A DNA stretch of 64,000 bases. Source: Angiostrongylus vasorum. Its lineage: Eukaryota > Nematoda > Chromadorea > Rhabditida > Metastrongylidae. Below the pieces are notes generated by a model that saw only the letters and a program-made list of their open reading frames with translations, was not told the DNA's origin and searched no databases. Within the stretch, counting starts at the first letter, position 1, and every line of letters starts with the position of its first letter. Positions 32,001 to 44,500 of the stretch are shown here, piece after piece. The stretch covers positions 124,001 to 188,000 of the forward strand of contig JADANN010000298.1 of assembly GCA_018806985.1 (NCBI GenBank). Reading direction: 5' to 3'. The position numbers and the translations under genes were made by a program.

Positions 32001-32157
32001 TATTTGAAAAGACTGTTTGCAGTTTCCTCCAAGATTTTGTTTTCAACTTCAAACAAAGGTTTTCTCAAGCATTTGGTTGACGACATATAGTCAGATTGCC
32101 AGCAGATAAGAAATGACATTGCAACCGTTCTACCTTCTGGAGCAACCAACAGGTATT
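32001..32157 (-). other. Possible exon of unknown (CUB-like?) protein, weak
   Basis: After an 'actgacag' acceptor at about 32158 the minus strand reads 'EYLLVAPEGRTVAMSF' and stays open past 'CLRKPLFEVEN'. 'APxG.xV' followed by a spaced Cys recalls the CUB domains of nematode astacins. No neighbouring exon could be found, so it may be a gene relic or chance. Confidence 0.2.
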
Positions 32158-32159
32158 CC

Positions 32160-33872
32160 TGTCAGTTGAAATAAATCCAAACTTCTAGAGAAAAGGATCA
32201 GTCATGCCGCATTATTCTTCACATATCTCATTTCCTCTACCTCACGTTGTCATTCTCTCTGCCCGTTTCAATTTCCTTACAAAGGAAAACGTCGCCAAGC
32301 TGAAAATCTTGAACAACAGTAAGATTTCGAAAGATACAAATGACCTTCAGCTCCAATACAGTTTTTAACACAAAGTGATAATCAAAGCCATAAATAGAAG
32401 GGGTTGCCCTTTATTAGTTGGAAATTTGAAAACCTTTTTATCCACTGCAGGTTCGCAAATCCCGGCGCTACTAAGCAAAATGAGGTGCCACGGTTATCGC
32501 GTGTCAACCATGTTAGGGGGCGGGGGAACCTGATTGACGACGAGCAAAGTTCAGAGACGATTTGGTAAATAAACACTATAGATACTTCCTCACAACAACC
32601 ACGAGCTGGATAGAAGCTGTCAGTGCTTTTACAGGATATAAAGCGTACGTTAAGAAGACCCATTGATCCTTTGGTTAGAGTTCTTCATGAAGAAGGTCAG
32701 CGAAGAGTATGATATATATCGTGTACTTCGGGCGGAAAGGAATCAATGCGGAACTCTCGAACGTGATGGGAACGAGTGGAGAGTAAATTAGTGCCAATTA
32801 GTACCAACTCACTGAGTCAATTAAAGATCAAAGAACGGACAAATAGTGATCCATGTGTGGTGATGGAGATGTAATAGATGGTGTAACCGCTACCGTATGA
32901 TACTCTTTTTTTGGTTAACCACTACCGTATGATCCTCTTTTTTCTGCTTACTAGAGGTTTTTAGACGCCATTATTCGAAATCAGATGTCAACTAACATAT
33001 GAGCTTAAGAAGTGAAGTTGCAATTCTGAACACAGAACAGTTTAAACGAGCTATGAACTGAATTTCTGGTTTATTTCAAGGTCGGAGATTTAACAAAAGA
33101 AGCAATTAATAACAGTTCCATGCGACATCTCGTTCAATGATTTATGGCCTTACTGTGACGAAAGAGTGTTCACTGGTTGTCTTAGTGCAGTATACACAAC
33201 GAAATTGATTTCCATCCATTCGAAGATCATTCAAACTGATAGCAACTCGAACGTTCTCGCCTTAAAGCACCACCAAAAGTTGAAGAATTGTTGTCACATC
33301 CGAAAAACCATAGTTATAGGGTCGCACACCTTCCCCGATTCACGATAACTGGCAACAGGTTGTGATGACGACAGAAGGAAGCTTCTGCGGCATATCCTGG
33401 GACTTCGAGGAGAAGACTCTTGCCCATCGAGCAAAATACCGGTCAAGAAAAAAATATACCAGCACTTGCATGATTATTCTTGAGACCGGATCGCTGAGGT
33501 TCCATGACGAAAGCCCTGCTGTAATTGTAGAGAGAATCTTGTTTTGTGTGTATAAGATAGCAAATAGATTGTAGTAGGATTCAGGAAATGAACTACAGAG
33601 ATCTGTATACACGTTTAGTATTCCATACTCCACCTACACCCATCTTTACTTTGCACGAATACTTTCAAGCGCCAGATGGAAAGGATTTAATGCTTTGTAG
33701 ACTTCGAACCATCAACAACGTTCGCACGACTAGTTGTGTATCACACTGTGTATAGTGCATTGCACCATCCAATAACTAAAAAATAGCAAAAAAAACTCCA
33801 GGTGAAAAAAGAAAAACTTCCGGAACAACATAAAAAAGTGCTGCTGACTTCATATTTGTTGTTGTAATACCA
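32160..33872. other. No recognisable gene
   Basis: Contains a two-unit 33-bp tandem duplication at about 32884-32950 ('accgtatgat.ctcttttt'). Other frames, including a 97-codon minus frame at 33340-33633, show no motif. Confidence 0.4.
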
Positions 33873-33874
33873 TA

Positions 33875-34160
33875 AATGGCGCATGGTGGCGCAGTGGTTA
33901 GGAGGTACCCTGCGACACACATGAATCGATCCCCGCGCCCATGGCCCACCAAGCCTCCCATCCCTCCGGGGTCGGCAAATTGGTACTAGACTCGTCTGGG
34001 AGGATAGCAGTACTGGCTCGATACATCGGTGGGCCACCACGAGTCATTGTAAAGGCCAGATATGCATTCAATGACCTCCAAACGATGTTTGATGAAGTCG
34101 AATGCATGGCATATCCCTCAGGGATTGATCATCGCCGATAGCTTTATTTTTATCCTTAAT
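33875..34160 (+). mobile_element. SINE-1 copy (tRNA-derived)
   Basis: Full-length and close to the family consensus: A box 'tggtggcgcagtggttagg', B box 'tgaatcgatcccc', core 'catccctccggggtcggcaa', tail 'tatgcattcaatgacctcca' to 'agctttatttttatcctt'. Confidence 0.88.
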
Positions 34161-34639
34161 ACAATAAAAGTTAAATGAACCAATCTGAACAGACGACTAC
34201 GGTGAAGGAAGTAAAAAATCCAAAAATTTCTTGGAAACCTTGAACGTTTCGCTAAAAATTGAAAACGGTGTTTGAATCTGAATCTGGAATGAATCTAACA
34301 TTCGCATGTACATTGATGATAGTGAAAAAGAAGAAATAACTGGAACTGGCGAACAGGGAAGGGATTCCCAAGATCTACCGTGCGCTAATTTCAACGCTGA
34401 TAAGCATTTTAAGGTCTTCCTGAGAAGCAGACACAAGATTGTTGACATAAAATTTATTGAACACTGACTGACAGTCTCGGTGATTCCACCTTTTTCGCAG
34501 TACGGAAGGGTCAAAATTTACGGACAATCTACTTAATCAGACAATTTCATAAACCCAGCAGAAAAAACAGTGGCTAAATCCCAACCGCACAGCAAACAGC
34601 TTCTTTTCTAATACTCACCGTTTTTCTGTGGACTGTTCA

Positions 34640-34910
34640 GCTACGTCGTTACCAACTATTTATCACGCTAACGTTTTGACGTCTTCGTCTTTCAGAGCCG
34701 GTGATCCCGGTCAATGGTCCACAGCTGCTCGTCTTCTCGATGTAGTGTCTTTGTCTTCGTGTCGGGTCAAATCTTCTTGAGTGGAGTACCGCTCGAATGT
34801 ACCGTTTTGTTCTCTATAAGTCCCCCGCTTATTGATGGAGTCCAACAGCACAGAGACTACGTGTGTGAGGAATGTGCCTCTCTCAGGTTAAAAAAAGCCC
34901 GGCCGAGCCA
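34640..34910 (-). mobile_element. Penelope-like terminal repeat
   Basis: 'cgctaacgttttgacgtctt' with 'cagagccggtgatcccggtc' and the 150 bases that follow match the elements near 38.2 and 61.0 kb. The hammerhead-like core has a deletion in the first box and CAAAAC in place of GAAAC. Confidence 0.55.
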
Positions 34911-36230
34911 TGGGACGAGGTCGTTTTGATTACAACGCATTCCTTCTTGCGGTTCATCATTGGATACAATTTATTTGTTACTGTTTCATGTTCGGTTAGA
35001 TATTTTAACAACGTCGGGTCTGCACTTCAAGAAAGCGAGAAAAAAATGCTGGGTTAGGAAAGTGGATGAATGGAAAATCAGAAAAAATGCGAGTAGGAAA
35101 CAAGTAAGTGAAAAAAGCAAACCGCTGCCCTTCAGGGACACTCAGCTAAGAACACTGCAGCCTATGCCGGAATCGATCGATGGCCGCTCAGTTGTGTCCG
35201 GTTGTGGCAGCCGGGAGGTGAACGAGACATGAGCGTGATGTGCTTCAATTGCTGAGTTTTCTATAGAAAGATTTCATTTGTCTCTAGAAGACCACTATGG
35301 AACGTCTGAAGATCCCACCGTTGAGACAACTGGTGTATGAGGTGCCGTTTCTGAAGTACTGACCTATTTTAAGATGTTAGAAGTGAGCTGCCCGGCGATA
35401 AGTTCGCTCTGAAAGATGTCCACTTCAGGACGTCGTCTTGAATACGTTGGATTCATAGCGATCGTTCCATGTGCACTGGAAGCACAGTTATCATATAGTC
35501 AACGAACAGCTCTCATTAGACGTCTCGTATGTGGTCCTCTTCCTTCTTGCGAATGTCCAACGTATCCTACCAAACCTAATTCTCGAGTCAGGATAAAGCG
35601 AAACGCTGCGGATGCTTACGTTATGACGATCGCTTAATGTTGGATGTATTGGTCATCATCCAAAAGTTTATTTTAATAACATAATAAATAATGCTACCGG
35701 CCTACAGTGATCCTTGAGTGTAGACACACATTCCATAGATTAATATCATCTCACTCAGTACTCGACCCTGCGGCGGTAATGGAATTCCGTTCTTCTCGAA
35801 ACATGGCTCTTCCATATCAGCACATGAAATCAAAAGATAGGAGAAACTTAATGTTATCACCTCTGGCGACCTAAATTCAGTCGCTCCGTACATCACGGAT
35901 ATCCCGTATAAATAAGAAAGATGAGCGTGATTTTTCATAATTGCTATCCTCATGATCGTCCTTGTCCAGTGCATCAAATGAATCCACTAATAAGCGTATT
36001 TCTCATTCTGCCGACCGTTCATGGGCAGTTCATAGGCTTTGGTCAAGGATGTGCGTTCATTTTCCGTATTTGCAGTATTCTCGAGAAAAAAAGTCCACTT
36101 TATTGCATCCTTGCCAACAAGGCACAGAGTAGTAGTAATATTAAATACTAATAACAATAATAATAATAGCTATGTCAAACTTCTTTATTTAGTGCCTATA
36201 ATAATTTTTCACGGCAGGTTATTATGTGTG
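34911..36230. other. No recognisable gene
   Basis: Open frames at 35416-35637 (+) and 35702-35977 (-) have plausible composition but no motif or splice context that I can name. AAT/ATA microsatellites occur near 36140-36170. Confidence 0.4.
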
Positions 36231-36234
36231 ATAC

Positions 36235-36430
36235 ACCCACAATGGTACTGAGATATTTGCAAAACTCTGGACCGAAGGTGTTCGAGGTGAGGGAACAAAA
36301 GCGCTATTACCCTTTCCGAGGGCTAACGCATTCACCACCACACCATGCGGGTCCTTCGTTTCACCTTTATCTCAGCTAGTTTTCTATCTACCGGTGCCAT
36401 CAGCAATCACCCGTCAATGGGATTGATCAA
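36235..36430 (-). mobile_element. SINE-2 copy
   Basis: 'gagatatttgcaaaactctg' at the left and 'ccatgcgggtccttcgtttc' with 'atcagcaatcacccgtcaat' at the right. Reverse orientation, truncated in a (taa)n tract. Confidence 0.7.
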
Positions 36431-36484
36431 CAATAATAGCAATATAATAATAATAATAGTAATAATATTATTAATTTTCTTTTT

Positions 36485-36780
36485 TATAGCCCATTTTTCA
36501 CATCTACTGTGTGAGGATCCCAGCACTTCTCGCATTCGATTCGTTTACCTCACATTCATGATTCACAATGGATTATCCTCTCATAATGAATGCTTTTGAA
36601 TGCTGGTCGAGTCTATTCTCCCTGAACTCCGAGATAGCAGAGCTACAGCGATCTCACTTGGATTGCAAAAAGCAGACTTTTTACCAGAAAGTTTGGTGCC
36701 AAGTGCTTGATCCCGGAAGGATAACAGGCTTGGTGAGCCCAGTGTGGCGTCAAAACAAACCTGTGCTCATGATAATCGCC
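36485..36780 (-). mobile_element. SINE-1B copy
   Basis: On the minus strand 'ctcaccaagcctgttatcct' with 'tccgggatcaagcacttggc' is the SINE-1 core. It is followed by the type-B tail 'actcgaccagcattcaaaag' and not by the type-A tail. The tRNA-like head is worn. Confidence 0.6.
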
Positions 36781-36889
36781 ATTACTACCACTACGCTACG
36801 CGCCAGCCATTAATAATGAAATAACAATAACAACCGTAATAATAATCTTAACCGTTTTATTTACTGCCTACTCTTTTCAATGGCAGGGT

Positions 36890-37150
36890 ATATTGCGAAA
36901 TATAACTTCAACGGTGCTGAGATATTTGCAAAACTCCGGACCGCAGGTGTCTGCTGTGGAGAGCGAACGCGCTATTGTCCTTTCCGGGGAGTAACGCGTT
37001 CACCACCACACCATGCGGGTCCTTCGTTTCGCCCGTCTCTCAGCTAGTTCTATCGATCTCTGCCACCAGTAATCACCCGTTAGCGGGATTGATCTGGAGA
37101 GCCCAAATCGGCAATGAACCCAGTTAAGCTGAGGCTTTAGTTATAATCAC
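36890..37150 (-). mobile_element. SINE-2 copy, full-length
   Basis: Best full-length SINE-2 here: 'gctgagatatttgcaaaact' at the left, 'accatgcgggtccttcgttt' in the middle, 'cccgttagcgggattgatct' and 'acccagttaagctgaggctt' at the right. Reverse orientation. Confidence 0.75.
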
Positions 37151-38120
37151 AATCTTAGAACTTAAGAGTGGAAATATAAAATAGTTTTAAATAGGAAGAA
37201 AATGTCAAGTTCTTTTAGATGGCGTAAGAAATCGAGGATATGGAGGATTTGTTGACGCTGGTTTCTATGGTAATCGAGGGCAAGTTGTTCTATTCCTGTA
37301 GTTTTATGGCAAGATGTTAATGCCATACGTGTTTTTTAAAATCTTTTATGAATCTCGGCAGTAGGAAAACAGTAATTCACACTGTAATCGATTACATCAA
37401 GCCCATTTAACTTGGGGTTCATCGTGAGTTGATTTCCACTCATATAATGCGAAATAACGCAACGTTGACCTTTAAACCAACATATCTCAGCTAGAAGTGA
37501 AAGTGAACTTTATTAGTTAGAACAAACGCCGTTAGAATCCGCAGACATTCGCCAGTAACAAACATGATGAAATCCTGATCCTATCAAGATGAAATGCTGT
37601 TTTATGAAACTCAGGAATCGTACTTTAGTCCGTTCGTCGATTTTCGTATCTCGAAAATAAAAGCAACTGAACGCTCGGTACTTCGTCCATTAGAACACGA
37701 TGATGTCCTCAGACGAATTGTTCGTGTTTATTGCCATCGGGATGTCGCTCGGAGTTTTAAAAACCTGAACTTCGTTCAAATTTATTTTGGGAATTTAAAT
37801 TCTAAACAACGTTAAAGATCGAACAACACTTTTCAATCAAAGAGATACAGTAAAGTCTGTTCTATAAATTGGTAACGTCTACAACTTCTCAAAGATTCTA
37901 GTTACCGAAGAATTTTCAGCCGTTTGCGAAAAACCAGCCTCAGAACTTAAACGTTGAAGCAGAAGCCTTGAGAACAGAAACCGAAGGGAAAAAAATTCTG
38001 TATCTCCTACAAAATAAGAATTTCACTAACTAGGATAAGAAAAGCTCCACCTTCTTGACAGAGGCATCATGGATTTCAATGGTTCTTCTTTTAATTAACA
38101 TATGAATTATTTCATTTGTA
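37151..38120. other. No recognisable gene
   Basis: Region 37600-37800 resembles 10690-10870 weakly (old repeat). Nothing else recognised. Confidence 0.4.
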
Positions 38121-38121
38121 A

Positions 38122-38915
38122 GTCAACACTATGTTAATAAAAAAACATTATTCGACTAAGGTTTCGGCGTCTTCGCCCTCTTCAGATCCGGATTGATCCG
38201 AGTCGCTTGTCCACAGTTGTTCTTTATTACGACTTGCGTTTTCGTGATCGCATCAAGTCGAAGCCAGTGGAACACCGCTTGAATGAGAAACCTCACTCGA
38301 CGAGGCTCTTTTATATAGGACGGTTATTGCTTGTAGGAACTGTTTGTTAGTAATAACTAGTTTTTCTATGGGCAATCCATCTTGAAGCAGGCGATATCAT
38401 TATCAGTTAGCACACAGCGTAACATTATTTCAAAAAACGCGAGCAGTGCTCCACGGATTTGATTCGATGAGATCACGAAGACCCACATCGGAAGATGAAA
38501 GAACTGCGGATAATCGACCGTATCAACTCGGCTCTGAAAAAGGCAAAGGCACCGAAACCTTAGCCTGATAAAGTTTCTTATCAAGCTCGTGTTAGTTTAG
38601 CCTCGGCAGTGTTCTTTTATGCAGGACGGTTATCGCTGATAGTAACTGTTCGTTGGCAATAACTTGTTTTTCTGTGGGCAGTCCATCTTGAGATATCATT
38701 ATCAGTTAGCACACAGCATAACATTATTTCAAAAACGCGAGTGGTGCTCCACCGGATTCGATTCGATGCGATCACGAAGACCCCCCATCGGAAGCTGAAA
38801 CAACTGTGGATAATCGATCGTATCAATCCGGCTCTGAAGAAGTCGAAGGCGCCGAAACGTGAGCCGAATAAAGTTTCTTACAAGCTCGTGTTGGCTTAGC
38901 AATGAAAGAATACAT
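38122..38915. mobile_element. Cluster of three Penelope-like terminal repeats, inverted and tandem
   Basis: Left unit (38122-38430, minus) and middle unit (about 38430-38600, plus) are inverted. The third unit (about 38620-38910, plus) repeats about 270 bp of the preceding sequence almost exactly, including 'gcacacagc.taacattattt' and 'tgcgatcacgaagacc'. Hammerhead-like cores: left with 'CUU' cleavage triplet, middle with a 'CUGAAAA' box, right (38830-38865) with intact CUGAAGA, GAAAC and a perfect GGCU/AGCC stem I but 'GUG' at the cleavage site. All three look inactive. Confidence 0.65.
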
Positions 38916-39340
38916 TCTGATCAGTCATGCCGAGGTTAAAGAATGTCAGTTTTTTTAAATATTGCTAATTAATCTAGTTCATGATGATTCCAAATTCTTT
39001 TAATTGAAACTGAAATGCCGGACCATTTCCGCAAATCTACGCATTGATATCAATACGTGTTGTCGCGATATATTATTCATTAAGACTATGACACCCATTT
39101 TAATGGATGCCGTGAGTTCTAAAGCAACAATAGTTTCATTTACCCTACTACTATCCTGGAATCCTTCTCGGCATTAGGAGTCGTTCCACATATTAAGTCT
39201 TTATTGACCGATCTACAAACGAAGATATGTGAGATGCGAAACATAACTCGTTGTTTAGAAGTGGTCAAGGATTTTTCACTCATAAAACGACTTTGTGGAA
39301 AAAATGAGAACAAATGTGCATTTCGTAATCATCAAATGTA
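38916..39340. other. Upstream region of the TTR-like gene
   Basis: Should hold the missing first exon with the signal peptide. I could not place it; 'ggatgcc|gtgagt' near 39112 is a good donor but the sequence before it is not a signal peptide. Confidence 0.4.
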
Positions 39341-39341
39341 G

Positions 39342-40444
39342 ATCTCTAGCTCATTCTCTTATGGTGGAGAGCGCAGCTACTATGTAAGAGGTCGTCTACT
39401 CTGTGGTATTCAGAGTCAAGCAGCCCGTGTCATATTATGGGAGAATAGAGGTGAGAGGTCTAAAGAGGTAATTTCAACATTCCCTTAACATCACTGTTCA
39501 CCTTGCTTTTTACGCTTTTCTACCGTGTTTCTTGAAGGTGAACAACCATATATTTACGAGGAAACAATGACCGATATGACCGGATACTTCCGCGCTAAAG
39601 CCGAGTTCCACGGTGCTGGTGGTGGTGGTATTGGAGGATGGAATGGCTTCTCAAACGGGGACATTATGCTAACTATCAATCATAACTGCTATGTGAGTGT
39701 TCTCCTCATTAATTACGTCATTTTTTTAATTTATGAGACCTGTATCTCAAATCTACTGTGCAGATCCCAGCACTACTTGCCACGAAGGTCTTCCAACTTT
39801 CTTCGTATGACTTCGACTGCTGCTTGCGGATTTTTCCCTTCACCTTAAATGCCGTTGAACGCTGGTCGAGTCGACTCTCCCTGGAATACTGAGATAGCCG
39901 GGTTAACTTTCCCACTTAGATTGCAGAGAGTGATTTTTTTCCCGGACAAGCCCGGCAGCAATTTCCCAAACCCGGAGGGATGAGGGGCTTGCTGAGCCCG
40001 CAGGTGATCCAACCAGCACCGTGCTATCCGCTTCCTATTAGGTCATTCTAGGTCTCAATTAGGCCAACTAAGAAAGTGCAAACAGAAAGACTTCTCCCAT
40101 ACCTTTGACAATCTTTGTTCTTTTTTCACAGCACTTTTCGAATATCACTGGAACGAAGGGTTTTCTCTGCAGAGTCAGCGTCAGCTAACTATCGATCTAC
40201 CGCCATCGTATTGGAATCAAGGAATTTCGGCAATGAGGACTTTCGATTTAGGTATCCCATATCATGTCTAAAAAATTACTAATTACGAAACCCACCCGTA
40301 TTAAATCACCACAGCCCATTTCTTTTCCCAGGCACTGTCAACTTGGAGGGAATATTCTCTGGTGAAGAAGCGAACAGATTTCCAGGAGTACCACGCGAAA
40401 GATTTGGTCGTTTTGGCGAGATGATACTCTGTCCATCTAATTAG
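39342..40444 (+). CDS. Transthyretin-like (TTR) family protein, 5' end unresolved
   Basis: Nematode-specific TTR-like family, usually small secreted proteins of unclear ligand. Exons found: 39342-39450, 39538-39692, 40173-40251 and 40332-40444; GT/AG borders and phases agree to the TAG. Family marks: 'YYVRGRLLCG' at the start of the domain, 'TMTDMTGYF' (the D..GYF turn), 'DIMLTINHNC' (the second conserved Cys before the middle strand), 'RQLTIDLPPSYW', 'FDLGTVNLEG', and a final Cys in 'EMILCPSN'. A glycine-rich insert, 'HGAGGGGIGGWNGF', sits before the second Cys where most members have a short loop. A signal peptide exon is expected upstream but not identified. An alternative acceptor at 40131 would stop after 18 codons, so 40173 is preferred. 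Intron 3 carries a SINE-1B. The gene is convergent with the acyl-CoA synthetase. Confidence 0.78.
39735..40040 (-). mobile_element. SINE-1B copy in an intron of the TTR-like gene
   Basis: Minus strand: A-box-like 'ggatagcacggtgctggttg', the SINE-1 core 'catccctccgggtttgggaa', then the type-B tail 'gagtcgactcgaccagcgtt' and 'caacggcatttaaggtgaag'. It is the clearest type-B copy because the head, core and tail are all readable. Confidence 0.65.
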
Positions 40445-41580
40445 TACTATAATATTTACTAAATTTGTTAAATTATCTAGTAATGGATGTGGGAAGCAGA
40501 GATAGCAGAACCTCAATAACGGCGGAAAATGATTCCACTTCATCGACCAATCCAAACCGATTTCGTGACAATCGAAATTGATTGGGGATGTGAAAAGATT
40601 GCAGATAATAGAGTTTAATGGCTTTTATTCTCAATAATCTCAATAAGACCATAACAGTTAAAAAATTACATTAAAAAACCAAAGAAAAACAAAATTTGGA
40701 AGAGAAGTAGATAGTGAGTGATACTGGCTCCCGCCAATCAGGAAGGTCAATATGGACGAAAGCAATTTTCAAAGTACATAGTGAAATGCTATTGTGACCC
40801 AAGGCAAAAACCAGAAGTGCAGATCACCGGAGCAGATACTCTATAAATAGTAATATATACTGAGTAATTGAGATTATATGTGATCACATATCGCTAAAGA
40901 ATCTTGAAAATACAGAAGACAATCCGCACAACCCTTACAAGAACAAGTACGAGTAACATCATACATGACATCTTAACATGAAGGAGTCGCCTACACGGGT
41001 CATATATACCCTTATCGTACATCACAAAGAGCTCTACATCAGCTACTGTCAAAAACCAAATGGGTACACTAAAAAGTGACGGCATAAATAGAATGTTAAG
41101 CTGATGAAACACTACCTAATAACTATGTGGGCAATCCACACAAGGAAATATGACAGCTCTAAATATTACGAATCTCTCATAGAACTATAACACTATAAGA
41201 TGGAGAAACAACAAGTGTCACTTCAAACAAAAACTAAACGGCTCGGAACCGCTTGCCGTTTTAAAACATTTCTTTGAGGTATACACTTCATGGACTCGCA
41301 TCGCCCTTTTGAAGAAAGAACGTTTCTGATATGCACATGATATGAACACAGTGGCCGGAAGTAGAAAGCCAAAGAGAAAGAAGAAGCTAGAAGTAGAACT
41401 TTTGACAATTATGAGTAGAGAGTAGAGACAGAGTAGGGATCATCTTCTTCACAGGTGTTCCTAGTGAACGAGAAACTCTAGTAAATTGCAATAACACCTG
41501 ATAAGAAAAGTGCTGAATGATCACATTAAGGAAACAGCTGAAATATTATTACTATGGAAACTATCAATGCAAAGTAAACC
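40445..41580. other. Intergenic region between convergent TTR-like and ACSL genes
   Basis: About 1.1 kb of AT-rich sequence. No gene or recognised repeat. Confidence 0.5.
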
Positions 41581-41581
41581 T

Positions 41582-44500
41582 TCAGTTCAGTGCCGAATAC
41601 ATTGACGCAATTTCGTCAGCGAAATAGGACTTCAACATCGGTCTTTTACTTTTCAGCGTGGGAGTAAGAAGATCATTCTCAACGGTGAACATGTTCGGAG
41701 AAAGAACTATATCCTTCACCTGTTCAAATGAAAAAAGTCCCGCTTTCTTTCCAACAGCAACTATATCATCAAGAACCATTTTCACAACTTCCTTGTTTGC
41801 ACATAATTCCTCTAAGGTTCCGCTTAAGTTGAGTTGTTTCTGGCATGCAGGAACTAACTCCTCAGGGTCAGGTACTACGATGCCGACTAGACAACTTTTC
41901 AAAGACTCTCCATGCACAAATGATTGAGCTACAAAACGTGAACGCACGTAGACGTTCTCAATCTTCTCCGGAGCAATATATTCACCCTTAAGAGTATTGC
42001 AACTGTTAAATTTAGAACTGTCATGTGACAGAAACCGATCTAGAAACTAAAGTGGGAATATATACCTGTGCTAGTTTGAAAATATGTTTCTTTCGATCAA
42101 CAATCTTTAGTGCACCTTCATTTGTCCATCGGCCAATGTCACCAGTATGAAGCCACCCATCCTCATCAAGCACTTCCTTTGTCAGTTCCTCGTTCTTATA
42201 ATATCCATGGAAAACAATTGGGCCTTTTACGCAGACCTAAAGATTTAGAAATGAGAAATTGACTGGACACTGAAATTTTCCTGCGCATTTTTGTTGAAAA
42301 TCGTCAAGTTCTGACCTCACCAGCCCCGTCCTTTGAAAAGTAACCCAATTCAGGGACATCAACTAATTTTATACTGGCCGACGGAATTGGCATCCCAACG
42401 TGTCCCGCATTAGAGTCGCCTTCCATGGACACAGTACACGCTGCAACACATTCTGTCTGACCATAACCCTCAACAACAACACATCCCATAGCCGCTCGTA
42501 CAAATGTAAGCACATTTTCAGAAAGTGGAGCAGATCCAGTTATCATTAATCTGACACAGCCTCCCATTCCTTCACGGATCTTCTTAAAAACTAGTTTATC
42601 GAAAAAACCAGTGTTTCGGATTATGAAGTTTTGCATTTCACGTTTTTTGTATCTGATGGCAAAGTTGAAGAGCATTTTCTTTACAACCGATTTGTTCACT
42701 TCCGTCATCACCTTATCATATAATCTGTTAAGGACGCGTGGAACAACTGGCATCACTGTCGGTTGTAACTCCTTGATATCGTCCCCAAGTAGCCGAATAT
42801 CACCTCTATAAAATCCGACTCGAGCACCTTTCATAAAACATACGCTTTCAATAAGACGCTCAAACATATGAGCCAAAGGGAGGAAGCTGATCATGACATC
42901 CGTCACATCAATTCCGGTATATTTGAAAAATTCCATACTGACACCATCGGCTATAACATTTGCATGAGTAAGCATGACACCTTTTGGAGTTCCAGTTGTA
43001 CCGGATGTATAGCAGATTGTTGACAAATCTTCAGGCTTGGGAGGCTGATGAGGTAGAGTTGTGTTCGATTGACGACCAATATTTTCCACTTCATCCATTG
43101 TCAGGACCTGTACATCATAATCCGTGGACAAAGCGCTCAATTCATCCGTAATTGGTTCCATCACAATCACTGTTCTTAGATGAGGACAGTTAGCCTTTTG
43201 TTCAACGAGACCCATAGCTTTCTCAACGGAGTCACACACAACCATTTGCATTTCGGTCTGGTTAAGAATGAAAACACAAGCTGCATAGCCAAGTGTCTCA
43301 TATATAGGAACAATGACGTTTGAGAAGTTATATGCTGCCAATTCTGTGATAATCCACTGTAAAGAAGAAAAGCAGTTCAACTTGTTCTTACAAAAACCTA
43401 AATGCCTTCGCACACTATGGGAGACTTCCAGACATCTACGATGTTCTGGATCTGATTCATGCTGTTATATTCTCTAGTAAGAAAATAAAGGACAGAGCTC
43501 TCGGTGTTGATCAATCGCCGCAGGATGCGTCATGCATTCGACTTCACTAAGCATCGTTTGCAGACGAATGAATGCATATCCGGCCTTTACAATATTCGTG
43601 GTGGCCTACCGATGTATCGAGCCAGTGCTGTTATCCTCTCAGACAAGTCTGGTACCAATTTGCCGACCCCGGATGGATGGAGGGTTTGGCGGGCCAGGGG
43701 CACGGAGATCGATCTTATATGTGTTGCATGGCGTCACCGACCACCGCGCCACATGTAAGCCTATGTTCGCTAGTACATCTCACTTATTACTAAAGGATAC
43801 AAAAATATCTAATCTTCACAATATGTAGCACCTTAATCCAACGCAAGAGAACACATCTGTTTCAAACTAACAGTACAACAAACCTCAGGGCGGTTCTTAG
43901 AGTAGATGCCAATGTTGACATCATTTCCGACAGGAATACCTAATTCACGAAAGGCCATAGAGACATTGTTAGCGCGTTCGATGACCTAAAGAAATGTTGA
44001 GCTGCTCTCATGGAATTGAATATTACTCCAGTAAGTGCATTAGACCGAAGTCTTTACCACCTTATTATGACTTTATTGAAGCTTAATTATTCGATAGATT
44101 AAATTGCATGAAAGTCTGTTTTAAGAAAATCGGTTAAAGCGCGTACAAAATCCAAAAGCAATTCGTTCACTTTCATGTTGGACCCATAACTGGCACTTCA
44201 GCTGCAGTCGACACAGTGTCATCTCCGAACCAAATGATCGGAATCCAGTGAAACTGGTACCTTATGGGCAGTGAAACACCACTACTCTTTTACGTGAGGA
44301 TGACAAACAGTGTAAGAAGTTGAAAAGTAGGAGCAAAACCCAATTGTCTGAAAACAAGGAAGAGAATTCAATAGTACTCCATACTTCGTTATAAGTAAAC
44401 CACTGATATGGTTCACTACCATCAGCACACTTGACTCGATGACCTAGCATTGGGCCATTGTTGGAAACACGTGCACCTCGTCGAACTCCCTCATATAATG

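Noticed and set aside
40131..40190. Alternative exon of the TTR-like gene using the 'ttttttcacag' acceptor
   Set aside because: In frame it stops after 18 codons and loses the conserved C-terminal strands; the downstream acceptor at 40173 gives the family sequence.
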